Below, one piece after another: positions 1 through 6,913 of a stretch of DNA of 57,886 bases; within the stretch, counting starts at the first letter, position 1, and every line of letters begins with the position of its first letter. The notes below the pieces were generated by a model that saw only the letters and a program-made list of their open reading frames with translations, was not told the DNA's origin and made no database searches. The DNA is taken from assembly GCF_003003355.1 (NCBI RefSeq), contig NZ_PVTQ01000019.1:1-57886 (forward strand), in the 5' to 3' direction. The stretch comes from Donghicola tyrosinivorans (lineage in GTDB: Bacteria; Pseudomonadota; Alphaproteobacteria; Rhodobacterales; Rhodobacteraceae). The position numbers and the translations under genes were made by a program.

Positions 1-96
1 GCTCGGATCAAAGAACTAGAACGAGAGATCCGCGAGCTGCGTCAAGCCAACGAGATCCTTAAGAAGGCCTCAGCGTATTTCGCCCTGGCGGAGCTT
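1..96 (+). pseudogene. IS3 OrfA, C-terminal fragment
   Basis: Frame 1 from the window edge encodes the charged helix [20 protein letters not shown] followed by [10 protein letters not shown]. This is the leucine-zipper and tail of IS3-family OrfA proteins, which bind the terminal repeats. The N-terminal helix-turn-helix lies outside the window. The reading frame is broken at the Leu codon at 94-96 by the IS110 insertion. It would resume at 1266 and end in DRPFRK-stop at 1285-1287. Identification rests on the motif and on the adjoining OrfB. Confidence 0.85.
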
Positions 97-124
97 GTCT
101 TATGGAATTCTTGGCTCCTGAGGC

Positions 125-292
125 AAAAAGGAGCCGCTGCCCGGCACCGCAACTTGCGAGGCAGCGGCGGGGGTGGCGTCGTGCGGAGCTTGGTCTTGTA
201 GGACCGCGGTCGAGTTTGACGAGCCCCCGTCTTTTCTAACGACCTGAACAGATACGTGGGCTGCGGGCCCGAACGACAAGCATAGGTAGGAA
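125..292 (+). ncRNA. Putative IS110 bridge RNA with target- and donor-binding loops
   Basis: The non-coding left end folds by eye into three units. First is a 5' hairpin with a perfect 9-bp stem (133-141 with 160-168). Second is a loop with an apical hairpin (192-195 with 202-205), flanked by GCGGAGCT (183-190) and GCGGTCGAG (206-214). Third is a loop with an apical hairpin (258-261 with 267-270), flanked by ACAGATAC (248-255) and GACAAG (275-280), and closed by 242-245 with 284-287. The second unit matches the insertion site: 183-190 equals the left target (88-95), and 206-214 is the reverse complement of the right target (1264-1272). The third unit matches the element ends: 248-255 equals 1257-1264, and 275-280 is the reverse complement of 94-99. 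This is the published IS621-type target-loop then donor-loop order. RNA ends are estimated. Confidence 0.82.
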
Positions 293-298
293 GAAAAG

Positions 299-1251
299 AT
301 GGCGAAGGATACCATCGGAATAGATGTGTCGAAAGACCGTCTCGACGCGTTCTGGCATTCTCGGACAGAAGCACGCTGTTTACCCAATACGCCTGACGGC
401 TTCAGGCAATTGTGCGACTGGCTGGGAAAAGAGGAAGACGTCCTTATCGTCTTCGAAGGTCAAACCATGGGCTTGACGGTGCCTATCACCGCGGGCTTGA
501 ACGGCATCTGAGCTTGGCAGAGTTGCCTTTCATCAAGGTCAATCCAAAACAGGCACGACGCTTTGCGCAGGCCATCGGGCGATTGGCAAAGACAGACAGC
601 GTAGATGCCAGAATGCTGGCGCGCATGGGCGTTGTACTTGACCTGATGCCTCAAGTCGTCGAAGGCGAAGATGTTCATGATCTCAGAGAGTTGCTGACTG
701 CCCGCCGCGCTTTGGTCAAAGATCAGGTGACTGCGAAGACCCGGCTTGCGACCGCACTGAACCCGCTCGTGCGTGAACAACTTAGTCGTCGTATTGACGA
801 CATCGGCGCCGATATCCAGGCAATTGACGCGGTTATTGCCCAGATCGCCAAGCAGCGAGGTACCCTTGAAGAGCGTATCCGCCGCCTGATGACCATCCCG
901 GGGATCGGTCGGCTGACCGCGACCACTATGCTGATCGACATGCCAGAGCTTGGGCATCTTGAAGGCAAGAAAATCACTGCATTGGCCGGATTGGCACCAA
1001 TGACGCAGCAATCTGGAAAGTGGCAGGGCAAAGAACGGATCACTGGGGGACGATCATCAATTCGGCGCGCGATCTATATGCCCGCGCTTGTCGCCATCCG
1101 CTTCAACCGAGATCTTCACGACAAATATCAGCAGCTACTAAAGGCCGGCAAAGCCAAGAAAGTCGCCATTACCGCCATCATGCGGCGTATGATTATCCTT
1201 GCGAACACCTTGCTGCGCGAAAAGCGAGATTGGCTGCCTGATCGCCCTTGA
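299..1251 (+). pseudogene. IS110-family transposase (DEDD/RuvC-like), frameshifted
   Basis: ATG at 299 follows the purine-rich AGGAAGAAAAG. The N-terminal part reads MAKDTIGIDVSKDRLDAFW, with the first catalytic Asp in IGIDVSK, and continues to VFEG at about 455-460. It then runs out of frame and ends at 511. The remainder (GAYHRGLERHLSLAELPF, the motif LAKTDSVDARMLA with the two catalytic Asp, and the C-terminal domain with IPGIGRLTA and GLAPMTQQSGKWQGK) is in another frame and stops at 1251. The break lies at about 460-480, next to the catalytic Glu, where FEATGAYH would be expected. It looks like a small insertion plus a missing base. The DEDD and serine-containing C-terminal domains are otherwise complete, so the loss appears recent. 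A programmed frameshift is possible but unlikely. Confidence 0.85.
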
Positions 1252-1283
1252 CCAAGACAGATACTCGACCGCCCATTTCGCAA

Positions 1284-2189
1284 GTGATTGCTTTTATTGC
1301 AGAACATCGTGGATTTTACGGGGTCGAGCCGATGTGCAAAATGCTGCAGATTGCTCCGTCCACATACTATGAGCGGCGTGCTGTTTTACGTGATCCGTCC
1401 CGGGCCTCGGCTCGGGCAAAGGCTGACGCGTCCTTGTGCCTCAAGATCGAGGCAATTTGGGAGGAGAACCGCAAGCTCTTTGGCGCGCGAAAGATCTGGC
1501 ATGTTTTGCGGCGCGACAGCGAAGACGTTGCTCGCTGTACTGTCGAGAGGTTGATGAAAGTGTTGGGGGTCAGGGGTGTGGTCCGGGGGAAGAAAGTCGT
1601 CACGACCAATCCTGACACATCGCACGCTTGCCCTGACGATAAGGTCAACCGCCAGTTCTTCGCGGACTGTCCCAACCAGCTTTGGGTGTCGGACTTTACC
1701 TATGTGTCTACGTGGTCGGGCACTGTGTACGTGGCCTTCGTCATCGACGTCTTTGCGCGGCGGATTGTTGGCTGGCGTGCATCCACTTCTATGAAGACCC
1801 AGTTCGTTCTCGACGCACTCGAGCAAGCGATCTGGCAAAGAAAAACACCAGATAACAAAAGCTTGGTTCACCATTCGGACCGCGGCTCGCAATATCTGTC
1901 TATCAAGTATACGGAGCGATTGGCGGATACAGACATTGATTTGTCTGTCGGAAGCGTTGGTGATGCCTACGATAACGCACTCGCCGAATGCGTGATCGGT
2001 CTCTTCAAAACAGAGGTGATCAATCAGATCGGACCATGGAAATCGGTCCGTGACGTCGAATGGGAAACGCTCAAATGGGTCGAGTGGTATAACAGCCGCC
2101 GATTGCTGGGACCCATCGGATACATTCCGCCCGCTGAAGCAGAGGAAGCATTCTATGCAAACCTGAAGTCACTCGATATGGTCGCCTAG
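1284..2189 (+). CDS. IS3-family transposase OrfB (DDE integrase core)
   Basis: The protein has 301 residues starting at GTG 1284 (VIAFIAEHRGFYGVEPMCKM), which overlaps the orfA stop. Starts further upstream would lie in the IS110 right end and are artefacts. An N-terminal HTH_21-like region (GARKIWHVLRRD) is followed by an rve integrase core. The catalytic triad is visible as Asp in WVSDFTYV, Asp in VHHSDRGSQY and Glu in NALAECVIGLFKTE. It normally acts as an OrfAB fusion made by -1 frameshifting. Here OrfA is separated by the IS110 copy, so the element is probably not autonomous. The OrfB frame itself is intact. Confidence 0.92.
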   Translation: MIAFIAEHRGFYGVEPMCKMLQIAPSTYYERRAVLRDPSRASARAKADASLCLKIEAIWEENRKLFGARKIWHVLRRDSEDVARCTVERLMKVLGVRGVVRGKKVVTTNPDTSHACPDDKVNRQFFADCPNQLWVSDFTYVSTWSGTVYVAFVIDVFARRIVGWRASTSMKTQFVLDALEQAIWQRKTPDNKSLVHHSDRGSQYLSIKYTERLADTDIDLSVGSVGDAYDNALAECVIGLFKTEVINQIGPWKSVRDVEWETLKWVEWYNSRRLLGPIGYIPPAEAEEAFYANLKSLDMVA

Positions 2190-2204
2190 TCGTTGAACAA
2201 AATA

Positions 2205-2230
2205 CCCTCCGGCAAAGTCGGGGCGGTTCA
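2205..2230 (-). repeat. IS3 right terminal inverted repeat
   Basis: Read on the minus strand the end begins TGAACCGCCCCGACTTTGCC, the TGA...-type tip seen in IS3-family elements of this branch. It lies 15 bases after the OrfB stop. The interrupted host gene frame begins directly after it at 2231. Confidence 0.75.
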
Positions 2231-2232
2231 AT

Positions 2233-3321
2233 TCTGTCAAGGATGAGACGATCAAGTCTGCTTGGGAGGGCAGCGAGATCTACGGCAAGGCGCTGATCCA
2301 AGGGGCCAAGGTCGACAGCGCGGGCAACATCTATGTCTCCACTGCCCGCTGGGGCGGAAAAGAGATACCTGCGACCTTGTCCAAACTGGTCCCCGATGCC
2401 TCGGGCGGGTTTGCGCTGGAGGCATTCCCGAGCGAGGCGATGAACGACATCGCAAATGCAGCGGGCCTCAAGGCGGTTTTGGGCTTCGAAATCGACCGCA
2501 ATGACGTGATGTGGATATTGGATCAGGGGCATGTGGCGGGCGCGCCGAATGCTGGGGGTGATGCAAAGCTGGTCCTGTGGGACATCAAGGCCAACAAGGA
2601 ACTGCAACGCTACGAGTTCACGGGTGAGGAAGCGGACGCCAAATGCTCGTTCCTCAATGACATTGCCGTCGATAACGACACGGGATTTGCTTACATCGCA
2701 GACAGCGGCATTTTCTGCGATCCGTTGCACGGTGGTCTGATTGTCTATGATAGCAACACCAACACCGTGCGCCGTATTCTGGGGCAGAGCCGGTTCACCA
2801 ATGATGAGCCGAACTTCTTTTTCAACATTGACGACCGCCCCGTTCTGAAAGGCGGCGGGATGCGGACGGGTGCCGACGGGATCGCCCTGTCGGGTGATAA
2901 AGAGACCCTCTACTGGACCAACCTGACGGGCAACCACCTTTACAGCCTGCCGACCGAGCTGCTGCGTGCCTTCGACACCAATGAAACTGTGATCGAGAAC
3001 GCGGTCGATGTGGCCGCCGTTCTGCCCTCGAACACGGACGGGATGACCGCTGACAATGCGGGCAACATCTACATGACCGCGCTCTCGCTGGATGGGGTGA
3101 TGAAGTTTGACGAAAGCACGCGCGAAGTGTCTCGGTTCGTCCATCACCCCGAGATGAACTGGCCGGACACACTGGCATGGGGCCCTGACGGGGCGCTCTA
3201 TGTTGTGTCCAACCATCTGCATGTCTGGGTAGATGGGGACATGGATTTCGAGAACCCCGCGATCCCCAATTTCCGTATCTGGAAAGTGCCCGGCGTGGGC
3301 CAGAGCTACACCACCGAGTGA
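2233..3321 (+). pseudogene. MRJP/yellow-like beta-propeller protein, 5' end removed by IS3
   Basis: The frame is open without a start codon from the IS end (SVKDETIKSAWEGSEIYGKA) to a stop at 3319-3321, about 362 residues. Later residues such as CSFLNDIAVDND, YIADSGIFCDPLHGG, TGADGIALSGDKETLYWTNL and WPDTLAWGPDGALYV are typical of the major royal jelly/yellow family. These proteins are six-bladed propellers related to SMP-30 lactonases and are often secreted. The N-terminus, including any signal peptide, is missing. The first internal ATG (2437) would start in mid-domain, so a functional product is unlikely. It precedes sugar-acid genes, which suggests a former lactonase-like role. Substrate unknown. 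Confidence 0.8.
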
Positions 3322-3329
3322 ACATTTGC

Positions 3330-3354
3330 GGGCCATCCCCAATCGGGGTGGCCC
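3330..3354 (+). terminator. Hairpin between propeller pseudogene and PfkB kinase
   Basis: GGGCCA/TGGCCC and CCCC/GGGG arms enclose a 4-base loop with one bulged T, followed by ATTCTT. It lies 8 bases after the pseudogene stop. It resembles a weak intrinsic terminator or an intercistronic stability hairpin. Confidence 0.5.
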
Positions 3355-3385
3355 ATTCTTCCACATACCGAAACGAAAGAAGATC

Positions 3386-4306
3386 ATGACCCCCGACATT
3401 CTCTGCCTTGGCGAACCGATGCTGGAGTTCAACCAACAGCCCGACGGCAACTACCTGCCCGGACACGGGGGGGACACGTCGAATTGTGCGATCGCCGCAG
3501 CCCGTCAGGGGGCGTCGGTCGGTTATGTGACCCATCTGGGTGCGGATACTTTCGGAAATTCCTTCATGGACCTGTGGCGGGCCGAGGGTATTGATACCTC
3601 AACGGTCAAGCAGGTGGCCACGGTCCACACGGGCATCTACTTTGTTACCCACGGCGCGGACGGCCACGAATTCAGCTATTTCCGAGCTGGATCGGCCAGC
3701 AGCCGGATGGGGCCGCAGGATTTGCCCGTCGATGCGTTGCAACAGTGTAAAATCCTGCACGTCTCGGGCATCAGTCAGGCCATTTCAGATTGCGCCGCCG
3801 ATGCCGTATTCGAGGCGATCAGACTGACCCGCGCGGCGGGCGGCAAGGTGTCCTATGATACCAATCTGCGGCTCAAGCTCTGGCCGATAGAGCGCGCGCG
3901 GGCCGTGACCCATGCCGCCATGGCGCAATGCGATATTGCGCTGCCGGGCCTCGAGGATGCACAGTTGCTTACGGGGCTTACTGAACCTGATGCCATCGTC
4001 GATTTTTACCTGCGTCTCGGTGCCTCGGTCGTGGCGCTGACACTGGGGGCCGAAGGCACGCTCGTTGCGACACTTGATGAACGTGCGCGTGTTCAGGGGC
4101 GTATGGTTAAGGCAGTAGATGCGACGGCGGCTGGCGATACCTTTGACGGGGCATTCCTTGCGCGGGTCGCCGCGGGGGACACCCCATTTGAGGCCGCGCG
4201 ATACGCCAATGCGGCGGCGGCTTTGTCGACCTTGGGTTATGGGGCCGTGGCACCGATGCCGTGCCGGCCCGAGGTTGAGGCATTCCTGTCGGAGGAGAGA
4301 TCGTGA
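3386..4306 (+). CDS. kdgK: PfkB-family sugar kinase, 2-keto-3-deoxygluconate kinase-like
   Basis: The protein has 306 residues. The start at ATG 3386 is preferred because GAAAGAAG lies directly upstream; an upstream in-frame start at 3233 would overlap the pseudogene. The PfkB N-terminal signature appears as LCLGEPMLEFN and GGDTSNCAIAAARQG. The C-terminal ATP/anion-hole motif DATAAGDTFDGAF lies at 245-257 with the catalytic base Asp251. KdgK phosphorylates 2-keto-3-deoxygluconate for aldolase cleavage in the Entner-Doudoroff side route. Closely related ribokinases cannot be excluded. The gene overlaps the next one by 4 bases (GTGA) and lies in a cluster with an SDR, a cupin and a lactonase, which supports a sugar-acid substrate. 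Confidence 0.8.
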   Translation: MTPDILCLGEPMLEFNQQPDGNYLPGHGGDTSNCAIAAARQGASVGYVTHLGADTFGNSFMDLWRAEGIDTSTVKQVATVHTGIYFVTHGADGHEFSYFRAGSASSRMGPQDLPVDALQQCKILHVSGISQAISDCAADAVFEAIRLTRAAGGKVSYDTNLRLKLWPIERARAVTHAAMAQCDIALPGLEDAQLLTGLTEPDAIVDFYLRLGASVVALTLGAEGTLVATLDERARVQGRMVKAVDATAAGDTFDGAFLARVAAGDTPFEAARYANAAAALSTLGYGAVAPMPCRPEVEAFLSEERS

Positions 4307-5007
4307 AAGAAGTTGTCATTATTGGCGGGACCCGTGGGATCGGGGCGGGGGTTGCCTCGGTCCTGCGCGGGGCGGGCTGGCAGATCAGGGCAACTGGCGT
4401 GTCAGAGGCAGAGGTTGCCGCGCATGCGGCCAACCACCCAGCGGATCACTGCGCGGTCCTTGATGTGCGGGATATGGCGGCGGTCTCGGCTTTCTTCAGT
4501 GGCCTGACACGGCTGGACGGATTGGTGAACTGCGCGGGCGTGCTGGCGCGTGGCGCAGAATACGACATCGAAACCTTTGAGCGGGTGATCGATGTCAACC
4601 TGACCGGCACGATGCGCTGCTGTCTGGCGGCACTGCCGCTATTGACCCAATCGGGCGGGGTGATTGTGAATACAGCGTCGATGCTTAGCTTTTTCGGCGG
4701 CCCGCTGGTACCTGCCTATTCGGCCTCCAAGGGCGGCGTGGCACAGTTGACCAAGGCGCTTGCGGGCAAATGGGCCGCGCAAGGTATCCGCGTCAATGCC
4801 GTTGCCCCCGGTTGGATCGCGACCGAGATGACACAAGCCCTGCAAGACGACCCAGCACGCGCTGAGCCGATACTTGGCCGCACGCCACTGGGACGCTGGG
4901 GTGCGCCCGCCGAGGTTGGCGCGCTGGTCGCTTGGCTGCTTTCAGAACAAGCCTCTTTCGTCACCGGCGCGGTCTATCCCGTCGATGGCGGATACGCTGC
5001 AATGTAA
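4303..5007 (+). CDS. SDR-family NAD(P)-dependent oxidoreductase
   Basis: The protein has 234 residues with a GTG start that overlaps the kinase stop. The Rossmann glycine motif is GGTRGIG (residues 8-14). NCAG is the stabilising motif, with Ser in NTASMLSFFGG, and the catalytic pair is YSASK. The PG motif VAPGWIATEM and the C-terminal VTGAVYPVDGGYA complete a classical SDR. It probably oxidises or reduces a hydroxyl of a sugar or sugar acid in the same pathway as the kinase. Translational coupling to the kinase supports joint function. The substrate cannot be read from the sequence. Confidence 0.88.
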   Translation: MKEVVIIGGTRGIGAGVASVLRGAGWQIRATGVSEAEVAAHAANHPADHCAVLDVRDMAAVSAFFSGLTRLDGLVNCAGVLARGAEYDIETFERVIDVNLTGTMRCCLAALPLLTQSGGVIVNTASMLSFFGGPLVPAYSASKGGVAQLTKALAGKWAAQGIRVNAVAPGWIATEMTQALQDDPARAEPILGRTPLGRWGAPAEVGALVAWLLSEQASFVTGAVYPVDGGYAAM

Positions 5008-5027
5008 TTTCAAGAAGGAAATCCATC

Positions 5028-5555
5028 ATGCCCGTTCAAGGAAAAGACGACGATCCACGGATGCCCTATCAACTGCCGTTTCCGCCAGACGCGATGGATG
5101 AAATCGTCGTGCCGGAAGCTATCGCCACTGATGAGCGTATTTGGGTGCCTCAGGCAGAGAATGTCGCCTTCCGTCCGCTCTGCCTCAACGCCTCGCAGGG
5201 GTATTGGATGAACCTTCTGCGGGTGCGAAAATCGGGCGTTTTGTCCCGTCACCGCCATCCGCAACCGGTGCATGGGTTCGTGCTGAAGGGCCGCTGGCAT
5301 TATCTGGAACACGACTGGGAAGCGAAAGAGGGCGGCTATGTCTATGAGCCGCCCGGCGAGACCCATACCCTTGTTGTTCCCGATGATGTTGATGAGATGA
5401 TTACGTTTTTTCAGGTCAACGGGGTCATGCTCTATGTGGACCCGTGGGGTAAGACGATGGGGTTCGAGGACGTGTTCACCAAGATCGAGATGTGTCGCAA
5501 GCACTATGAAGCCGTGGGACTTGGCGCGGACTATGTTGACCAGTTTATCCGCTGA
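5028..5555 (+). CDS. Cupin-domain protein, 2,4'-dihydroxyacetophenone dioxygenase-like
   Basis: The protein has 175 residues from ATG 5028, preceded by AAGGAAA. The cupin metal motif HRHPQPVHGFVLKGRWHYLE gives two early His. PPGETHTLVVP gives the second-half His. The overall pattern resembles the small iron cupins annotated as 2,4'-dihydroxyacetophenone dioxygenase family. Many members are probably not aromatic dioxygenases; a role as sugar-acid isomerase or lyase would fit the neighbours better. It is the third gene of the kinase-SDR-cupin run, 20 bases after the SDR, and converges on the LacI-type gene. Confidence 0.75.
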   Translation: MPVQGKDDDPRMPYQLPFPPDAMDEIVVPEAIATDERIWVPQAENVAFRPLCLNASQGYWMNLLRVRKSGVLSRHRHPQPVHGFVLKGRWHYLEHDWEAKEGGYVYEPPGETHTLVVPDDVDEMITFFQVNGVMLYVDPWGKTMGFEDVFTKIEMCRKHYEAVGLGADYVDQFIR

Positions 5556-5575
5556 TCGCCCCAATTGAGCGCGTC

Positions 5576-5643
5576 CCCATTTTTCGGACAGGGTATGCGG
5601 AGCGGCAAATTTTGCCGACTGATCATGTCGCCTGAAAAATGGG
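5576..5643. repeat. Nested inverted repeats in a convergent intergenic region
   Basis: CCCATTTTTC (5576-5585) and its exact reverse complement (5634-5643) enclose a perfect palindromic stem CGGCAAA-T-TTTGCCG (5603-5617). A further TATGCGG (5594-5600) pairs with CCGCATA (5669-5675). The 183-base space lies between convergent genes. It could hold a bidirectional terminator or be the scar of a small mobile element. No protein is supported here. Confidence 0.55.
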
Positions 5644-5738
5644 CTTTCACCGGTGTTTTGCCCAAGCGCCGCATACGGCCGAGCTGTGTTGATGCCGCTG
5701 ATTCCGTCCTTCTAGATGTGGCTAGGATTGGACGCAGT

Positions 5739-6749
5739 TCAGAAGACAGTCGCGCCGGGGATCAGGACGTGCCCAACATCGCGGTTCTTCTCGACCACAC
5801 GGCCTTGAATGCGTGACAGGACCATCTCGGCGGCCAGTTGCCCGATCCGCAAATTTGGCACCGCCGTCGAGGTCAGTCGGACCGGTTGGATCGCAGCAAC
5901 GGGCATGTCGCCCCATCCTGCAATGCCGATGTCTTCGGGGATGCGCATCCCGATCTTCTGGCAGTAGTGGATACCACCGACGGCAAGGTTGTCATTCTGG
6001 TAATAGATCACCTCGACCCCGCGATGCGCCGCCAACAATTGCTCTGTGCCGTAGTGGCCCGGATAGAAACCCGGCACGTCGCGTAGTAGCACCGGCTGCA
6101 CCAGCGTGCCGCCGGCATCCTCGATGGCTTGTCGATAGCCTGAAAGCCGTGCGGCGGCGGCATTGGCGGTTTGGTGAAAGGTGCCCACATAGCCGAAACG
6201 CTGGTAACCGCGTTCTGCAAGGTGTCGCCCCATCGCATATCCGCTGTCGAAATGATCAAGGCCGACGCACATATCGATAGGGCTGGAATTGTAGTCCCAG
6301 ATCTCGACCACCGGAATGCCCGCGCCGCGCATCATGTGAACTGCCTTCGGACTATGGGCGCGTCCCGTCACGATCAGCCCCGCAGGTTTCCACGACAGTA
6401 CTGTTTCGATCCAGCGCTCTTCTTGCTCAAGAGAATGCTCGTTCATGCCAAGCATTGTCTGATGCTGATAGGCACCAAGCTTGCGGTCGATGCCTTCCAG
6501 AACCTGTGTGAAAATCTCGTTGCCGAGGCCCGGGATCGAGACGCCCACAAAGGTGGAACTGGTGTCGCCTGCGAACACCGTCGCCAGTCGATTCGGCACG
6601 TAGCCCAATCGCTCGACCTCGGCCATGACCTTTTCGCGGGTTTGCTCGGAGTAGCCACCTTCTTCGCGCAGCACGCGCGAGGCGGTCATCTTTGAGACCC
6701 CCGCTGCCGCTGCGACCTCTGCGAGGCTTACCTTGCTGTTCTTGTTCAC
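5739..6749 (-). CDS. LacI-family transcriptional regulator, GntR-type
   Basis: The protein has 336 residues. The N-terminal helix-turn-helix reads VSLAEVAAAAGVSKMTASRVLRE (residues 8-30), followed by the hinge region YVPNRLA. A periplasmic-binding-protein-like effector domain follows (FVGVSIPGLGNEIF, YYQNDNLAVGG, DIGIAGWGDMPVA). It is divergent from a sugar ABC importer. The two palindromes between them, GTTACGGGTAAC, resemble the gluconate repressor GntR operator of enteric bacteria. It likely represses the importer operon and itself, with release by a sugar acid or sugar taken up by the importer. The effector is an inference. Confidence 0.92.
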   Translation of the reverse strand: MNKNSKVSLAEVAAAAGVSKMTASRVLREEGGYSEQTREKVMAEVERLGYVPNRLATVFAGDTSSTFVGVSIPGLGNEIFTQVLEGIDRKLGAYQHQTMLGMNEHSLEQEERWIETVLSWKPAGLIVTGRAHSPKAVHMMRGAGIPVVEIWDYNSSPIDMCVGLDHFDSGYAMGRHLAERGYQRFGYVGTFHQTANAAAARLSGYRQAIEDAGGTLVQPVLLRDVPGFYPGHYGTEQLLAAHRGVEVIYYQNDNLAVGGIHYCQKIGMRIPEDIGIAGWGDMPVAAIQPVRLTSTAVPNLRIGQLAAEMVLSRIQGRVVEKNRDVGHVLIPGATVF

Positions 6750-6784
6750 TTTTCCAGTTGCCTGCTCTAAGGTCCAACACCTAC

Positions 6785-6854
6785 GTTACGGGTAACTTAT
6801 TTGTATTGACGGACCGTCGTTTTGAAATAATGATACCCTTACGTTACGGGTAAC
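6785..6854 (+). promoter_or_regulatory. Divergent promoter with two identical LacI-type operators
   Basis: GTTACGGGTAAC occurs twice (6785-6796 and 6843-6854) with centre-to-centre spacing of 58 bases. Within the longer context ACGTTACGGGTAACT the two copies are also identical. Between them lie a -35 box TTGACG (6806-6811) and a -10 box AATGAT (6829-6834) with 17-base spacing, pointing to the ABC operon. The downstream operator covers the expected start site and the upstream one lies behind the -35. This suits repression, perhaps with looping. Confidence 0.8.
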
Positions 6855-6913
6855 TCAAGGCGATGTTGAGGAGCATCGAGCTATCCGTACAAGCATCCTG
6901 GAGGAGGATCGAG

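Larger units (their letters stand above)
94..1265 (+). mobile_element. IS110-family insertion sequence (IS110 group) with CT core dinucleotides
   Basis: An element of about 1.17 kb sits inside the IS3 orfA/orfB junction. The same dinucleotide CT is present at both edges (94-95 and 1264-1265). Collapsing the two copies into one restores the IS3 coding sequence (gagCTcgaccgc). No inverted terminal repeats or longer target duplications are seen, as expected for IS110 elements, which recombine through a dinucleotide core. The long non-coding end is upstream of the transposase (96-298) and the right end is short (1252-1263), which is the IS110-group rather than IS1111-group arrangement. The exact edge is ambiguous by the two core bases. 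Confidence 0.88.
1..2230 (+). mobile_element. IS3-family element, left end outside window, split by an IS110 element
   Basis: The element consists of the OrfA tail (1-95), the OrfA/OrfB overlap (from 1266), OrfB (1284-2189) and a right terminal repeat ending at 2230. If the inserted IS110 copy is removed, orfA reads without interruption to a stop at 1285-1287 (tail residues AELDRPFRK). OrfB then starts at a GTG overlapping that stop in the -1 frame, which is the normal IS3 layout. The left terminal repeat lies outside the window. The element is inserted in, and truncates, the beta-propeller gene that follows. Confidence 0.88.

Noticed and set aside
42-387. Two overlapping minus-strand frames over the IS110 leader
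   Set aside because: They cover the predicted bridge RNA and lack any protein-family features; the base-pairing explains the sequence better.
460-1011. 183-residue minus-strand frame opposite the IS110 transposase
   Set aside because: It is a shadow of the transposase frame, with no family motifs and no ribosome-binding site.
2071-3535. Long minus-strand frames (up to 459 residues) opposite the propeller pseudogene
   Set aside because: They are typical GC-rich antisense shadows. They cross the IS boundary and have no known motifs.
5565-5816. 83-residue plus-strand frame in the convergent gap
   Set aside because: It runs into the 3' end of the LacI-type gene, has no start signal, and overlaps inverted repeats.
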